Assembly (NCBI GenBank): GCA_947038135.1
Contig: CAMQVM010000021.1
Location: forward strand, 1-12,728
Source: an uncultured Rikenellaceae bacterium
GTDB lineage: Bacteria > Bacteroidota > Bacteroidia > Bacteroidales > Rikenellaceae
Reading direction: 5' to 3'
DNA: 12,728 nucleotides
Position numbers and translations under genes: made by a program. Shown piece after piece: positions 1-6,537 of the stretch (position 1 is its first letter; each line of letters begins with the position of its first letter). Below the pieces are notes generated by a model. It saw only the letters and a list, made by a program, of their open reading frames with translations. It ran no database searches and was not told the DNA's origin.

Positions 1-925
1 GCCAATGGATCACATCTGCTATTCTCTCTACCATACCCGATAGAGGGTCTATTATCAATACTGCCTCATATCCATACACGTTAGCCCATATTTTACCATC
101 TATCCACTCTAGCTCATTGATATTACCTACAACGCCTTTATCTGTTAACACCTCAAATTTTCTTATAGTTTTAAATGTTGATGGCTCAACCATATATATA
201 TTAGATGTTCCATCAGTAAGATATAAATTTACTCCATCGTTGGTTATACCCCACCCTTCTGTTGCGAGGCTCTTTTGACCTATTTTATCTAGTGTCTTTG
301 CATCGTACATAAAAACTACATTCTCTCTCCATGTAAGCTGATATAAGGTATCATTTAATATTGTTATTCCCTCAGCAAAATAGATATCATCCATATCAAC
401 CCGCTTCACCACGTTCATAGATGGAAACTCCATTATATGTAAAAACGATTTTCCATACTCTCCATTACTTTCATAAAGCATCCCATTGTAAAATTCCAAC
501 CCTTGAGTGTAGCTTGTGCGGCTATGCGGCAGCTCCTTTTTAAGCTTTAGCGTGGTATGTTTTGGAGGGGCTTTAGGGTAGACTTTAAACACCCCTTTTT
601 TCTCGTAGCTAGCTCCATTATTATAAGCAACAATTTTATAGTTGTTATTACCTATTTTTTGGTTGGCAGGTGTAGTATAACTCCACGATTTGTGTGTTTT
701 GTTTATTATAGGTTTTATTCCCTCAATGACAAGGGTGGCAGAGTCGTATTTTGTTTCTGCTTTAAATGAAAAAATAATTTTGTCGCCAGGACGATAAATT
801 GTATGCGATGATGGTTGAACAGACTTAATAATGCTCTTCCCACGCTTTGATGGTGAGCAAGATAGCTGTGAGGTGAAAAATATTGATGTAAATAATATGT
901 GGCAACATAGTGATGTAACTCTCAT
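1..925 (-). CDS. Glutaminyl-peptide cyclotransferase (type I, beta-propeller) lipoprotein, 3' end cut by window edge
   Basis: The reading frame is open from an ATG at 925 to the left edge, giving 308 residues without a stop; the C-terminus is missing. Family role: cyclisation of N-terminal glutamine to pyroglutamate in exported peptides. The N-terminus is a lipoprotein signal: a hydrophobic stretch followed by the lipobox LSC (Cys23), so the mature protein is probably membrane-anchored outside the cytoplasm. Residues about 35-118 look like a beta-sandwich (Ig-like) lead domain. From about residue 130 come the repeated motifs of the glutamine cyclotransferase family: YTQGLEF (139-145), FAEGIT (183-188), LTWREN (197-202), EGWGIT (223-228), TDGT (237-240), NELEW (270-274) and IWANVYG (279-285). 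It faces away from the next gene and shares a 148-bp intergenic region with it. The family call is firm; the substrate is unknown. Confidence 0.88.
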   Translation of the reverse strand, partial: MRVTSLCCHILFTSIFFTSQLSCSPSKRGKSIIKSVQPSSHTIYRPGDKIIFSFKAETKYDSATLVIEGIKPIINKTHKSWSYTTPANQKIGNNNYKIVAYNNGASYEKKGVFKVYPKAPPKHTTLKLKKELPHSRTSYTQGLEFYNGMLYESNGEYGKSFLHIMEFPSMNVVKRVDMDDIYFAEGITILNDTLYQLTWRENVVFMYDAKTLDKIGQKSLATEGWGITNDGVNLYLTDGTSNIYMVEPSTFKTIRKFEVLTDKGVVGNINELEWIDGKIWANVYGYEAVLIIDPLSGMVERIADVIHW

Positions 926-961
926 AATAACTCTTTTAATTGCTGATTAATATTAAATATA

Positions 962-993
962 ATTGCAAAAATAGTAAAAATAGGCTACATTTG
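962..993 (+). promoter_or_regulatory. Probable promoter of the membrane protein gene at 1074
   Basis: The box TACATTTG at 986-993 fits the Bacteroidota -7 consensus TAnnTTTG. ATTG at 962-965, 20 bp upstream, matches three of four bases of the -33 TTTG. The start site would be near 1000, with a leader of about 70 nt. The element overlaps the minus-strand -7 box at 966-973, so the two divergent promoters probably cannot be occupied together. Confidence 0.45.
966..973 (-). promoter_or_regulatory. Probable -7 box for the glutaminyl cyclase gene
   Basis: On the minus strand this reads TATTTTTG, a match to the Bacteroidota -7 consensus TAnnTTTG. Transcription would start near 959, leaving a leader of about 34 nt before the ATG at 925. 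I see no good -33 TTTG upstream, so the call rests on the -7 box and its position. Confidence 0.4.
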
Positions 994-1073
994 TAGTGTT
1001 TATTTAACGAATAATTAATCTTTCTAAAAAAAAGGGTATAAAACTAGCTGTTTTGACACTCTAATAACTATAT

Positions 1074-1685
1074 ATGACAACCAATAATATCAAATTAAAA
1101 TTACCTGAAATAGCAAGTGTAATAAGCGAGATATATCACCCTTTTGCAATGCCGTTATATATCATTACCATTCTTTTGTTTGGTGACAACTACCTCAATA
1201 CTCCTAGCGTTGATATTACTACTAAAATTATAATTGTAGGAATCACTGCTCTTACTACTTTGGTGATACCTTTATACTGCGCAACCCTACTTACTAAATA
1301 CTGGCAAGAACGAAAACGAACAATATTCATGTTGGTTTTTACACTATTTTATTTTATAACAATGTTTCTTTTGTATAATTATTTAGGAAAAGCAATTTCA
1401 CAAAAGCTTTTTATGACGATGGCAATTATCACCTCAATTGCTAATATTATAGACTACTATAAAGGCATATCAATGCACCTTTTTGGGCTTGGTTCACTGC
1501 TAACATTTTTAATAATGACACACGCTTCAGGATACGCTAACATACTACATATCATTTTATTATCTATTTTAATAACTGGTCTTGTATTTACGTGCCGTCT
1601 GTTTTTAAATAAGACTACTTTACTCAACGGAGTAGTAAGTATGTTGTTGGGTTTTTGTCTTACAGCTTTGCTACTTTACATATAA
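1074..1685 (+). CDS. Polytopic membrane protein, probably a degenerate PAP2-type (phosphatidic acid phosphatase-like) protein
   Basis: This 203-residue protein is almost entirely hydrophobic, with about six or seven membrane segments (roughly residues 23-37, 51-73, 83-101, 110-127, 136-149, 155-175 and 183-202). Short polar patches resemble the PAP2 phosphatase motifs: K75-x6-R82 (motif 1, but followed by Thr instead of Pro), KGISMH with His135 (motif 2), and CRLFLN near residue 174 (motif 3). In motif 3 the position where the nucleophilic His is expected appears to be Thr181. If this alignment is right, the protein is probably not an active phosphatase of the usual kind. The ATG at 1074 has no Shine-Dalgarno sequence. 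rpmH follows 99 bp downstream with its own promoter. That it is an integral membrane protein is clear; the PAP2 relation is inferred from memory of related Bacteroidota proteins. Confidence 0.55.
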   Translation: MTTNNIKLKLPEIASVISEIYHPFAMPLYIITILLFGDNYLNTPSVDITTKIIIVGITALTTLVIPLYCATLLTKYWQERKRTIFMLVFTLFYFITMFLLYNYLGKAISQKLFMTMAIITSIANIIDYYKGISMHLFGLGSLLTFLIMTHASGYANILHIILLSILITGLVFTCRLFLNKTTLLNGVVSMLLGFCLTALLLYI

Positions 1686-1731
1686 AAATAAAAAAAAACG
1701 AAAAAAAAATGGTATATTAAAAAAAGATTGT

Positions 1732-1739
1732 TATATTTG
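1732..1739 (+). promoter_or_regulatory. Probable -7 box for rpmH
   Basis: TATATTTG matches the Bacteroidota -7 consensus TAnnTTTG, 45 bp before the rpmH ATG. The upstream region is a run of A-rich sequence (about 1681-1725) without an evident -33 TTTG; A-tracts there could act as an UP-like element, which is speculative. Confidence 0.5.
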
Positions 1740-1784
1740 CAGTCTGAAAATCATATGTAAAACATAATATAAAGTATATAGGAA

Positions 1785-1940
1785 ATGAAAAGAACATATC
1801 AACCATCGCAGCGTAAGAGAAGAAACAAGCATGGATTCCGTGAGAGAATGTCAACTGCTAACGGCCGTAGAGTACTAGCGTCAAGAAGAGCTAAGGGTCG
1901 TAAAAAATTAACTGTCTCTGATCAAGTAAGACATAGATAA
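1785..1940 (+). CDS. rpmH: Large-subunit ribosomal protein L34 (bL34)
   Basis: This is a 51-residue, strongly basic protein that begins MKRTYQPS and continues with the L34 core: KRRNKHGFR, RMST, NGRRVL and RRAKGRKKL. It binds 23S rRNA in the large ribosomal subunit. It is slightly longer than the 44-46 residue enterobacterial form, through a short C-terminal tail (TVSDQVRHR), which is common in this phylum. The start is unambiguous because family members begin with this Met. A short purine stretch (AGGAAA) lies directly before the ATG. The gene stands alone: the usual neighbour rnpA does not follow, and a strong terminator ends the transcript. Confidence 0.97.
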   Translation: MKRTYQPSQRKRRNKHGFRERMSTANGRRVLASRRAKGRKKLTVSDQVRHR

Positions 1941-1959
1941 TCTTAACCTAGTTAAGATT
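1939..1959 (+). other. Perfect 9-bp hairpin overlapping the rpmH stop codon
   Basis: AATCTTAAC (1939-1947) and GTTAAGATT (1951-1959) are perfect reverse complements with a 3-nt loop (CTA). The left arm includes the last two bases of the rpmH TAA. No T-run follows, so it is not a complete terminator. It may stabilise the 3' end of the short rpmH mRNA or help the terminator just downstream. Confidence 0.5.
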
Positions 1960-1974
1960 AGTAAATCTATCTCT

Positions 1975-2010
1975 AAAGGATGCCTACAATTTGTAGCGCA
2001 TCCTTTTTTT
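1975..2010 (+). terminator. rpmH: Intrinsic terminator after rpmH
   Basis: The stem GGATGC (1978-1983) pairs with GCATCC (1998-2003). An inner stem CTACA pairs with TGTAG around a 3-nt loop, with a single unpaired C at 1997. A run of seven T follows at 2004-2010. The A-rich bases before the stem also pair with the T-run. It lies 35 bp after the rpmH stop and separates rpmH from the RelA/SpoT gene. Confidence 0.85.
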
Positions 2011-2020
2011 GTTATATTTG
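1990..2020 (+). promoter_or_regulatory. Probable promoter of the RelA/SpoT gene, overlapping the rpmH terminator
   Basis: TATATTTG at 2013-2020 is a full match to the Bacteroidota -7 box. TTTG at 1990-1993, 19 bp upstream, is a full match to the -33 box. Both boxes and the spacing fit the consensus. The -33 box lies inside the loop and right arm of the rpmH terminator hairpin. Transcription would start near 2027, about 144 nt before the ATG at 2171. Confidence 0.6.
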
Positions 2021-2055
2021 TATTATATAAACCCTATTGCTGCCTAGTAATAAAG

Positions 2056-2078
2056 GTGGGCATTGCTTAATAGCCCAC
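2056..2078 (+). promoter_or_regulatory. GC-rich hairpin in the leader of the RelA/SpoT mRNA
   Basis: GTGGGC (2056-2061) pairs with GCCCAC (2073-2078) around an 11-nt loop, in a region otherwise very rich in A and T. No T-run follows. It lies about 30 nt after the predicted transcription start. A second perfect hairpin, CTTATC/GATAAG with loop ACAC, occurs at 2130-2145, shortly before the ribosome binding site. Together they suggest a structured leader; a regulatory role is inferred. Confidence 0.4.
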
Positions 2079-2155
2079 TCAACTATTTAAGCTACTGTTG
2101 TTTATATTATAGTTTTAAAATCACTTATTCTTATCACACGATAAGTATTAAACAT

Positions 2156-2163
2156 AAGAGGAG
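2156..2163 (+). promoter_or_regulatory. Strong ribosome binding site that fixes the RelA/SpoT start
   Basis: AAGAGGAG ends 7 nt before the ATG at 2171. This near-consensus Shine-Dalgarno sequence is unusual in this phylum. It argues for the start at 2171 and against the upstream in-frame TTG at 2063, which would add 36 residues without family resemblance. Confidence 0.8.
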
Positions 2164-2170
2164 ATTTATA

Positions 2171-4315
2171 ATGTTGGTAATAAAAAAATTTATAGCGTTT
2201 GCTAAAAATAATTTTAGCGAAAAATCATACAGTAGAATAAAAGAGGCTTTACATATAGCTATAAAGCTAAGTGAAGACTCTTTACGTTATAGTAATGACC
2301 CAATGGTGCACCATGCAATTAACGTTGCTTTAATCATCTCTAAAGAGGTTAAACTGGGTGCTGTATCTACAATATCGGCACTACTTCACGATGTTGTAAG
2401 ATCAAATAAGTTTAGCCTTGAGCAGGTTCGTAGCCAGTTTGGTGAAAACTGCATGGAAGTGCTAAAGGGCATGAACGATATTTCACAAGTAGAAACTAAA
2501 GAGCAGATAGAGCAGGTAGAGCATTTTCAAGAGCTAATAGTATCATACTCTACAAACCCTCGAATAATACTTTTAAAGCTCGCAGATAGGCTTGAAGTGA
2601 TGCGTAACCTCCATTATTTTCCTGAGGTTAAGCGCACAAAAAAATCGTGGGAGACAATTAATATATATTCCCAAATTGCACATAAGCTAGGACTCTACAC
2701 CATAAAGTCTGAGATGGAAGATATATCTCTGGGGTTTCTTGAGCCTGAGATGTATAGCCATATTCAAGGTAAACTTGAGACTACTGCCGAAGCACGCAAG
2801 AATTTCACCACACAGTTTGTTGCACCAATCACCGATAGGCTTCAAAAAGACAATCTTAATTTTAGCGTAAAGGTGCGTACAAAATCGGTATACTCTATTT
2901 GGCGTAAAATGAGCAGTAAAAATATATCGTTTGAGGAGATATACGATATTTTTGCTATTCGTATTATTGCTGATTGTGAGCTAGAGAAAGAGAAGAGCAT
3001 CTGCTGGCATATATACTCGGTAGTTACAGATTTTAACAAACCTAACCCCGATAGGATGCGAGACTGGATCTCAATTCCTAAATCTAACGGTTATGAGTCC
3101 CTACACGCCACTGTTGTAACAAACAGCGGTGAGTGGGTAGAGGTGCAAATCCGCACCCGTAGAATGGACGAGGTAGCAGAGCAAGGAATCGCAGCCCACT
3201 GGAAATATAAGGGTATAGGAGATAGTGGCAATGCTGTTTGGCTTCAGCAGCTTCGTGCCGTTATGGAAGAGGTAAGCGCAGGTGTTGGTCAGGTTGGTGG
3301 CATGGAAAAACCAGCTATTAATAGCGAAAAAGAGGTTTTTGTATTCACCCCTAATGGCGACCTTCGTAAAATGCCTATGGGCTCTACAATCTTAGATTTT
3401 GCATTTGATATACACTCAGGATTAGGTTGTAAATGTATAGGCGGTAAAATAAATCATAAAAATGTAACCCTCAGAGAGGAGCTTCGAAATGGTGATTTGG
3501 TTGAGATTATAACCGCCAAAAACCAGAAACCTAATGCAGGGTGGTTAGATATTGTCATAACGCAAAAGGCACGTAGCAAAATAAAATTAGAGCTTCGTGA
3601 AGAGGAGTCAAAGCGCTCTAACCTTGGACGTGAGGAGCTTGAGCGAAAGGTTAAAAACTGGAAACTTAATATCACCATTGATGAGGCAATAACGCTTCTT
3701 ACACGCTACTATAAGTATAAAACGGGCAAGGAGTTTCTTAATGTGCTAGCAGATGAAAAGATTGCTATGGCAGATATTAAAGAGCAGCTAGTGCGCCATA
3801 TTGCAGGCGAAAACATACTTCGCACCACCGATGAGCGAGCACCAAAAGAGAGGCAGTATCAAGAGAGCAAGGGCGACTTTTTAATTATTGATAAAGATCA
3901 AAAAGGCATAGATTACAAGCTTGCTAAGTGCTGTAACCCTATCTATGGCGACGATATATTCTCTTTTGTTACTGTAATGAAAGGTATAACTATTCACCGC
4001 TCTGATTGTGTTAATGCTGCATCTATGCGAGATAGGTATTCATATAGGATATTACCTGCTCGTTGGGACCAAAACCAAAAAGGTGGGGCATTTATTGCTA
4101 AAATATCTATTAGTTCAGATGATGCAGTAGGGCTAGAGCCATCTATCAGAGATGTATGTAAAGAGCTTAAAGTAAACCTTCGAGGTATGAATTTGAGCTA
4201 TGGTGATACAGTTAGTGGGGTTATCACTTTAGAGGTTAATTCTATTAGCCATATAGATATCATAATATATAAATTACAGCGTATCAAGGGTGTAAGGCGT
4301 GTTATGCGTGCTTAA
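2171..4315 (+). CDS. relA: Long RelA/SpoT homologue: (p)ppGpp synthetase with degenerate hydrolase domain
   Basis: This 714-residue protein makes the alarmone (p)ppGpp from ATP and GTP/GDP in the stringent response. Domain order is that of long RSH proteins: HD hydrolase (about 35-185), synthetase (about 225-350), TGS (about 387-446), helical/zinc-finger region with the CC motif at 587-588, and a C-terminal ACT domain (about 640-714). Synthetase residues look intact: R236, K238, K246, D259, Y308 in NGYESLH and E324 in EVQIRT, with an RMRD motif in the loop where Rel enzymes have RxKD. In the hydrolase domain the metal ligands H48, H73, D74 and D139 remain. However, the usual HDxxED motif reads HDVVRS (R77, S78), and the LADRLHNM motif reads LADRLEVM. 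Hydrolysis is therefore probably weak or absent, and a second RSH elsewhere would have to degrade the alarmone. The gene is monocistronic, with its own promoter and leader, and converges on holA. Confidence 0.93.
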   Translation: MLVIKKFIAFAKNNFSEKSYSRIKEALHIAIKLSEDSLRYSNDPMVHHAINVALIISKEVKLGAVSTISALLHDVVRSNKFSLEQVRSQFGENCMEVLKGMNDISQVETKEQIEQVEHFQELIVSYSTNPRIILLKLADRLEVMRNLHYFPEVKRTKKSWETINIYSQIAHKLGLYTIKSEMEDISLGFLEPEMYSHIQGKLETTAEARKNFTTQFVAPITDRLQKDNLNFSVKVRTKSVYSIWRKMSSKNISFEEIYDIFAIRIIADCELEKEKSICWHIYSVVTDFNKPNPDRMRDWISIPKSNGYESLHATVVTNSGEWVEVQIRTRRMDEVAEQGIAAHWKYKGIGDSGNAVWLQQLRAVMEEVSAGVGQVGGMEKPAINSEKEVFVFTPNGDLRKMPMGSTILDFAFDIHSGLGCKCIGGKINHKNVTLREELRNGDLVEIITAKNQKPNAGWLDIVITQKARSKIKLELREEESKRSNLGREELERKVKNWKLNITIDEAITLLTRYYKYKTGKEFLNVLADEKIAMADIKEQLVRHIAGENILRTTDERAPKERQYQESKGDFLIIDKDQKGIDYKLAKCCNPIYGDDIFSFVTVMKGITIHRSDCVNAASMRDRYSYRILPARWDQNQKGGAFIAKISISSDDAVGLEPSIRDVCKELKVNLRGMNLSYGDTVSGVITLEVNSISHIDIIIYKLQRIKGVRRVMRA

Positions 4316-4324
4316 AAACACAAA

Positions 4325-4361
4325 CTAATTTCCTGCTGAAAATATTTCTTTTTGAAATTAG
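4325..4361. terminator. Possible weak hairpin terminator between the convergent RelA/SpoT and holA genes
   Basis: CTAATTTC (4325-4332) pairs with GAAATTAG (4354-4361), leaving a long loop of about 21 nt. On the plus strand no T-run follows. On the minus strand the hairpin is followed by the T-rich stretch TTTGTGTTTTT, so it could end the holA transcript. The stem is AT-rich and the call is tentative. Confidence 0.25.
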
Positions 4362-4446
4362 CATGGTGATGTCTTTAGAATAAAATTCTTGCAACTTAAA
4401 GTTATATTAGTTTTGCAATGGTCTATGGTTCATATTAAGACCTGCG

Positions 4447-4511
4447 CAAAACTATTAATACTCAAAACTATTAATACTCAAAACTATTAATACACAAAAA
4501 CTATCAATGCT
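4447..4511. repeat. Tandem repeat, four units of 16-17 bp
   Basis: The unit CAAAACTATTAATACT occurs at 4447 and 4463 as two identical copies, then at 4479 with one changed base at its end, then at 4495 as a 17-nt diverged copy (CAAAAACTATCAATGCT). A fragment, CAAAA, begins a fifth unit at 4512. It fills the space between the 3' ends of the RelA/SpoT and holA genes. It has no coding capacity that I can see and is too short and too tightly spaced for a CRISPR array. Confidence 0.85.
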
Positions 4512-4539
4512 CAAAAGGTTATAACAACCAACAAAACAT

Positions 4540-5622
4540 CTATCCAACAATTTTAATTATCAACTCACGAAGCAGATCAGCCTCACTAGCGCTACCAGTA
4601 CCCATACCTTTGCTACGTGCATCATATTCACGTATTATCTCTAAAATTTTAAAGCTACGTGCACTAGGATAATGTGCTATTGCGTCTTTATATTCTCGAA
4701 GAAAAAAGGTGCTACTAAGCTTTAATTTAGTAAGCAGCTCCATATCTGATGGCATCGCTTGTTTTTTTTGCTTAGCAGTCCATGTCATCAGCCCAAGGGT
4801 AAATATACGGGTAAAGTGGGTGAATATAGTAGATAAGGTGACTATAAATGGGTGATCTTTGGTATTATACGAAAATTGCTTAGCAATAAACAAGGCTTTA
4901 CGCTTATCACGCATTGATAGCGCTTTTGTAAGCTCAAAATTATTGTAATCTTTGCTTATTCCTACATTGTTTTCTATAATAGTAGGTGTGATAGAGTTAA
5001 CCGAGCTACCAATTTGTGTAGTTAGTTTTGTAACCTCATTTGCGATAGTTGACAATGATGTACCAAGATGCTCAACAAGCATATTAAGAGCAACAGGATC
5101 AATACCATACCCTTTATTGCGTATCAGCTCTGTTATCCACTCTCCTATTTCGTAATCTCTAGCAGGAGTACTCTCAAACATAACACCCTCGCTAACCATC
5201 TTTTTATATAACGACGAGCGTTTATCAAGCTTACCTTTATAGCATAGCACAAATATGGTGCTGGCAAGAGGTTGTTTAAAGTAGTTGTGTAGCTGCTCAA
5301 CACCTTTTAAGTTCTGAGCATCTTTAACGACTACAAGATTTTTTTCGGACATCATAGGGTAGCTACATAGAGCGGCTATAACCTCTTGAGGTGAGCTATC
5401 TTTTCCATAATAGATAGATTGTCCAAACTCTCTATCCTCCTCAGCTATTACATGAGTTAATATATAATCGGTTATTTTATCAATAAAGTAAGGTTCTGCA
5501 CCCATCAATAAATAACACCCTTTGTAGTTACCTGCCTTCAAATCTTTCATTACATCTCTAAAAGCGGCATAGCTCGACTTGAAACTCTCGCCTTTTGATT
5601 TTGCTATAACTTTTGCACACAT
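4540..5622 (-). CDS. holA: DNA polymerase III subunit delta
   Basis: This 360-residue protein is the clamp-loader subunit that opens the beta sliding clamp at primed DNA. Family features, in order, are LLMGAEPYFID (38-48, the degenerate nucleotide-binding start of domain I), SEKNLVVVKDAQNLK (92-106), TIFVLCYKGKLDKRSSLYK (122-140), DYEIGEWI (156-163), and the domain II/III region with LVEHLGTSLSTIANEVTKL (182-200) and FELTKALSMRDKRKAL (229-244). The length is within the usual 330-360 range. The N-terminus has about 20 residues before the conserved part; Met25 is a possible alternative start, and no Shine-Dalgarno sequence helps decide. It is the last gene of the minus-strand series, 75 bp after mqnD. 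I see no promoter in that gap, so co-transcription is likely. Confidence 0.9.
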   Translation of the reverse strand: MCAKVIAKSKGESFKSSYAAFRDVMKDLKAGNYKGCYLLMGAEPYFIDKITDYILTHVIAEEDREFGQSIYYGKDSSPQEVIAALCSYPMMSEKNLVVVKDAQNLKGVEQLHNYFKQPLASTIFVLCYKGKLDKRSSLYKKMVSEGVMFESTPARDYEIGEWITELIRNKGYGIDPVALNMLVEHLGTSLSTIANEVTKLTTQIGSSVNSITPTIIENNVGISKDYNNFELTKALSMRDKRKALFIAKQFSYNTKDHPFIVTLSTIFTHFTRIFTLGLMTWTAKQKKQAMPSDMELLTKLKLSSTFFLREYKDAIAHYPSARSFKILEIIREYDARSKGMGTGSASEADLLRELIIKIVG

Positions 5623-5697
5623 ATATATTACTTTTTACTCAATTAATTTTATTGCAGTATGAATAGTACTTTGGTAGTTGGAATATATTTATAAATA

Positions 5698-6537
5698 CTA
5701 AACCGAGATGAAAATAGAGTTATCATACTCCTTTGTACCATCTGCAAGTGCTAAAAGCGTAGTTATAGCTTTTTCACCATCTACTGATATATCTATCGAG
5801 TAGTTATTTACAAACATCTCAATATGCTTTTTTATCACCTCTGCATCCATACTCCTAGCGTGCTCACGAATAAAACTATAAGACGATGAGGGATTGTTAA
5901 GCCCAAACTCTACACTAGCACGTATCAAACCATTAATATCACTTTGCACCTGCCTATCAAGGCTGTTATCAACAACTATAACACCTAAGGGAATAGGTAG
6001 CTTTAGCTCGTCTGCCCATTTTGTTGAGAGGTCTGCCACTAGGCTTAACCCTTTCTCTTTATATGAAAACCTCTCTTCATGTATCAGCACCCCTGCATCA
6101 GCCTCACCACTAAGCACCACCTCAGCTATATCTGAAAACAGATATGACTTACACTCTTTAATCTCTCCAAAGGCATATTTAAGAAGCAAAAAACCCGTTG
6201 TATCAAACCCTGGTATCGCCACACAACATGACGAAAGTTCATCAGGGTATATTTTATGACGACTAACTACCAAAGGAGCATTTCCACAACCTAAAGCAGC
6301 ACCACTACGCAAAATATTGTAGCTTGACATCACCTTAGGGTATACAGCACAGCTAATCTTAGAGATATCTGCACTACTACCATCTAAAACAGATATATTT
6401 TTATTTAAAATATCAATATCGTCAAACCTTACATCGAAACTATACCCCTTTAAATCAATCTTTTTTGCTATCAGCGCATCGAACATAAAGGTGTCGTTTG
6501 GGCATGGCGATATAGCTAAAGTGAGCTTTTTACTCAT
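5698..6537 (-). CDS. mqnD: 1,4-dihydroxy-6-naphthoate synthase, menaquinone biosynthesis (futalosine pathway)
   Basis: MqnD converts cyclic dehypoxanthine futalosine to 1,4-dihydroxy-6-naphthoate, a late step of the futalosine route to menaquinone. The 279-residue protein has the periplasmic-binding-protein-like fold of the family. Visible hallmarks are SPCPNDTFMFDAL near the N-terminus (10-22), ALGCGNAPLVV (81-91), PGFDTTGFLLLK (109-120), and a GVLIHEERFSY block near residue 150. No signal peptide is seen, so it acts in the cytoplasm. Its ATG overlaps the 3' end of mqnB by 8 nt, which indicates one transcript and coupled translation of two enzymes of the same pathway. The stop is TAG at 5698-5700. 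The identification is strong from the SPCPNDT motif and from the neighbour. Confidence 0.93.
   Translation of the reverse strand: MSKKLTLAISPCPNDTFMFDALIAKKIDLKGYSFDVRFDDIDILNKNISVLDGSSADISKISCAVYPKVMSSYNILRSGAALGCGNAPLVVSRHKIYPDELSSCCVAIPGFDTTGFLLLKYAFGEIKECKSYLFSDIAEVVLSGEADAGVLIHEERFSYKEKGLSLVADLSTKWADELKLPIPLGVIVVDNSLDRQVQSDINGLIRASVEFGLNNPSSSYSFIREHARSMDAEVIKKHIEMFVNNYSIDISVDGEKAITTLLALADGTKEYDNSIFISV

Noticed and set aside
2063..2170. N-terminal extension of the RelA/SpoT protein from a TTG at 2063
   Set aside because: The ATG at 2171 has a strong Shine-Dalgarno sequence at the right distance. The extension has no family similarity and would cover the leader hairpins.
4420..4442. Hairpin GGTCT/AGACC as terminator
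   Set aside because: The stem is only 5 bp with a 13-nt loop and no T-run on either strand.
4447..4511. Possible CRISPR array
   Set aside because: The units are 16-17 bp and directly adjacent, with no unique spacers and no cas genes nearby. It is a simple tandem repeat.
5894..6259. Open reading frame of 121 codons on the plus strand inside mqnD
   Set aside because: It lies wholly antisense to a gene with clear family motifs, and its own translation shows no recognisable pattern. The same holds for the other overlapping frames, such as 557-769, 2842-3039, 3454-3678, 8506-8742, 9415-9660, 10975-11340 and 11587-11871.
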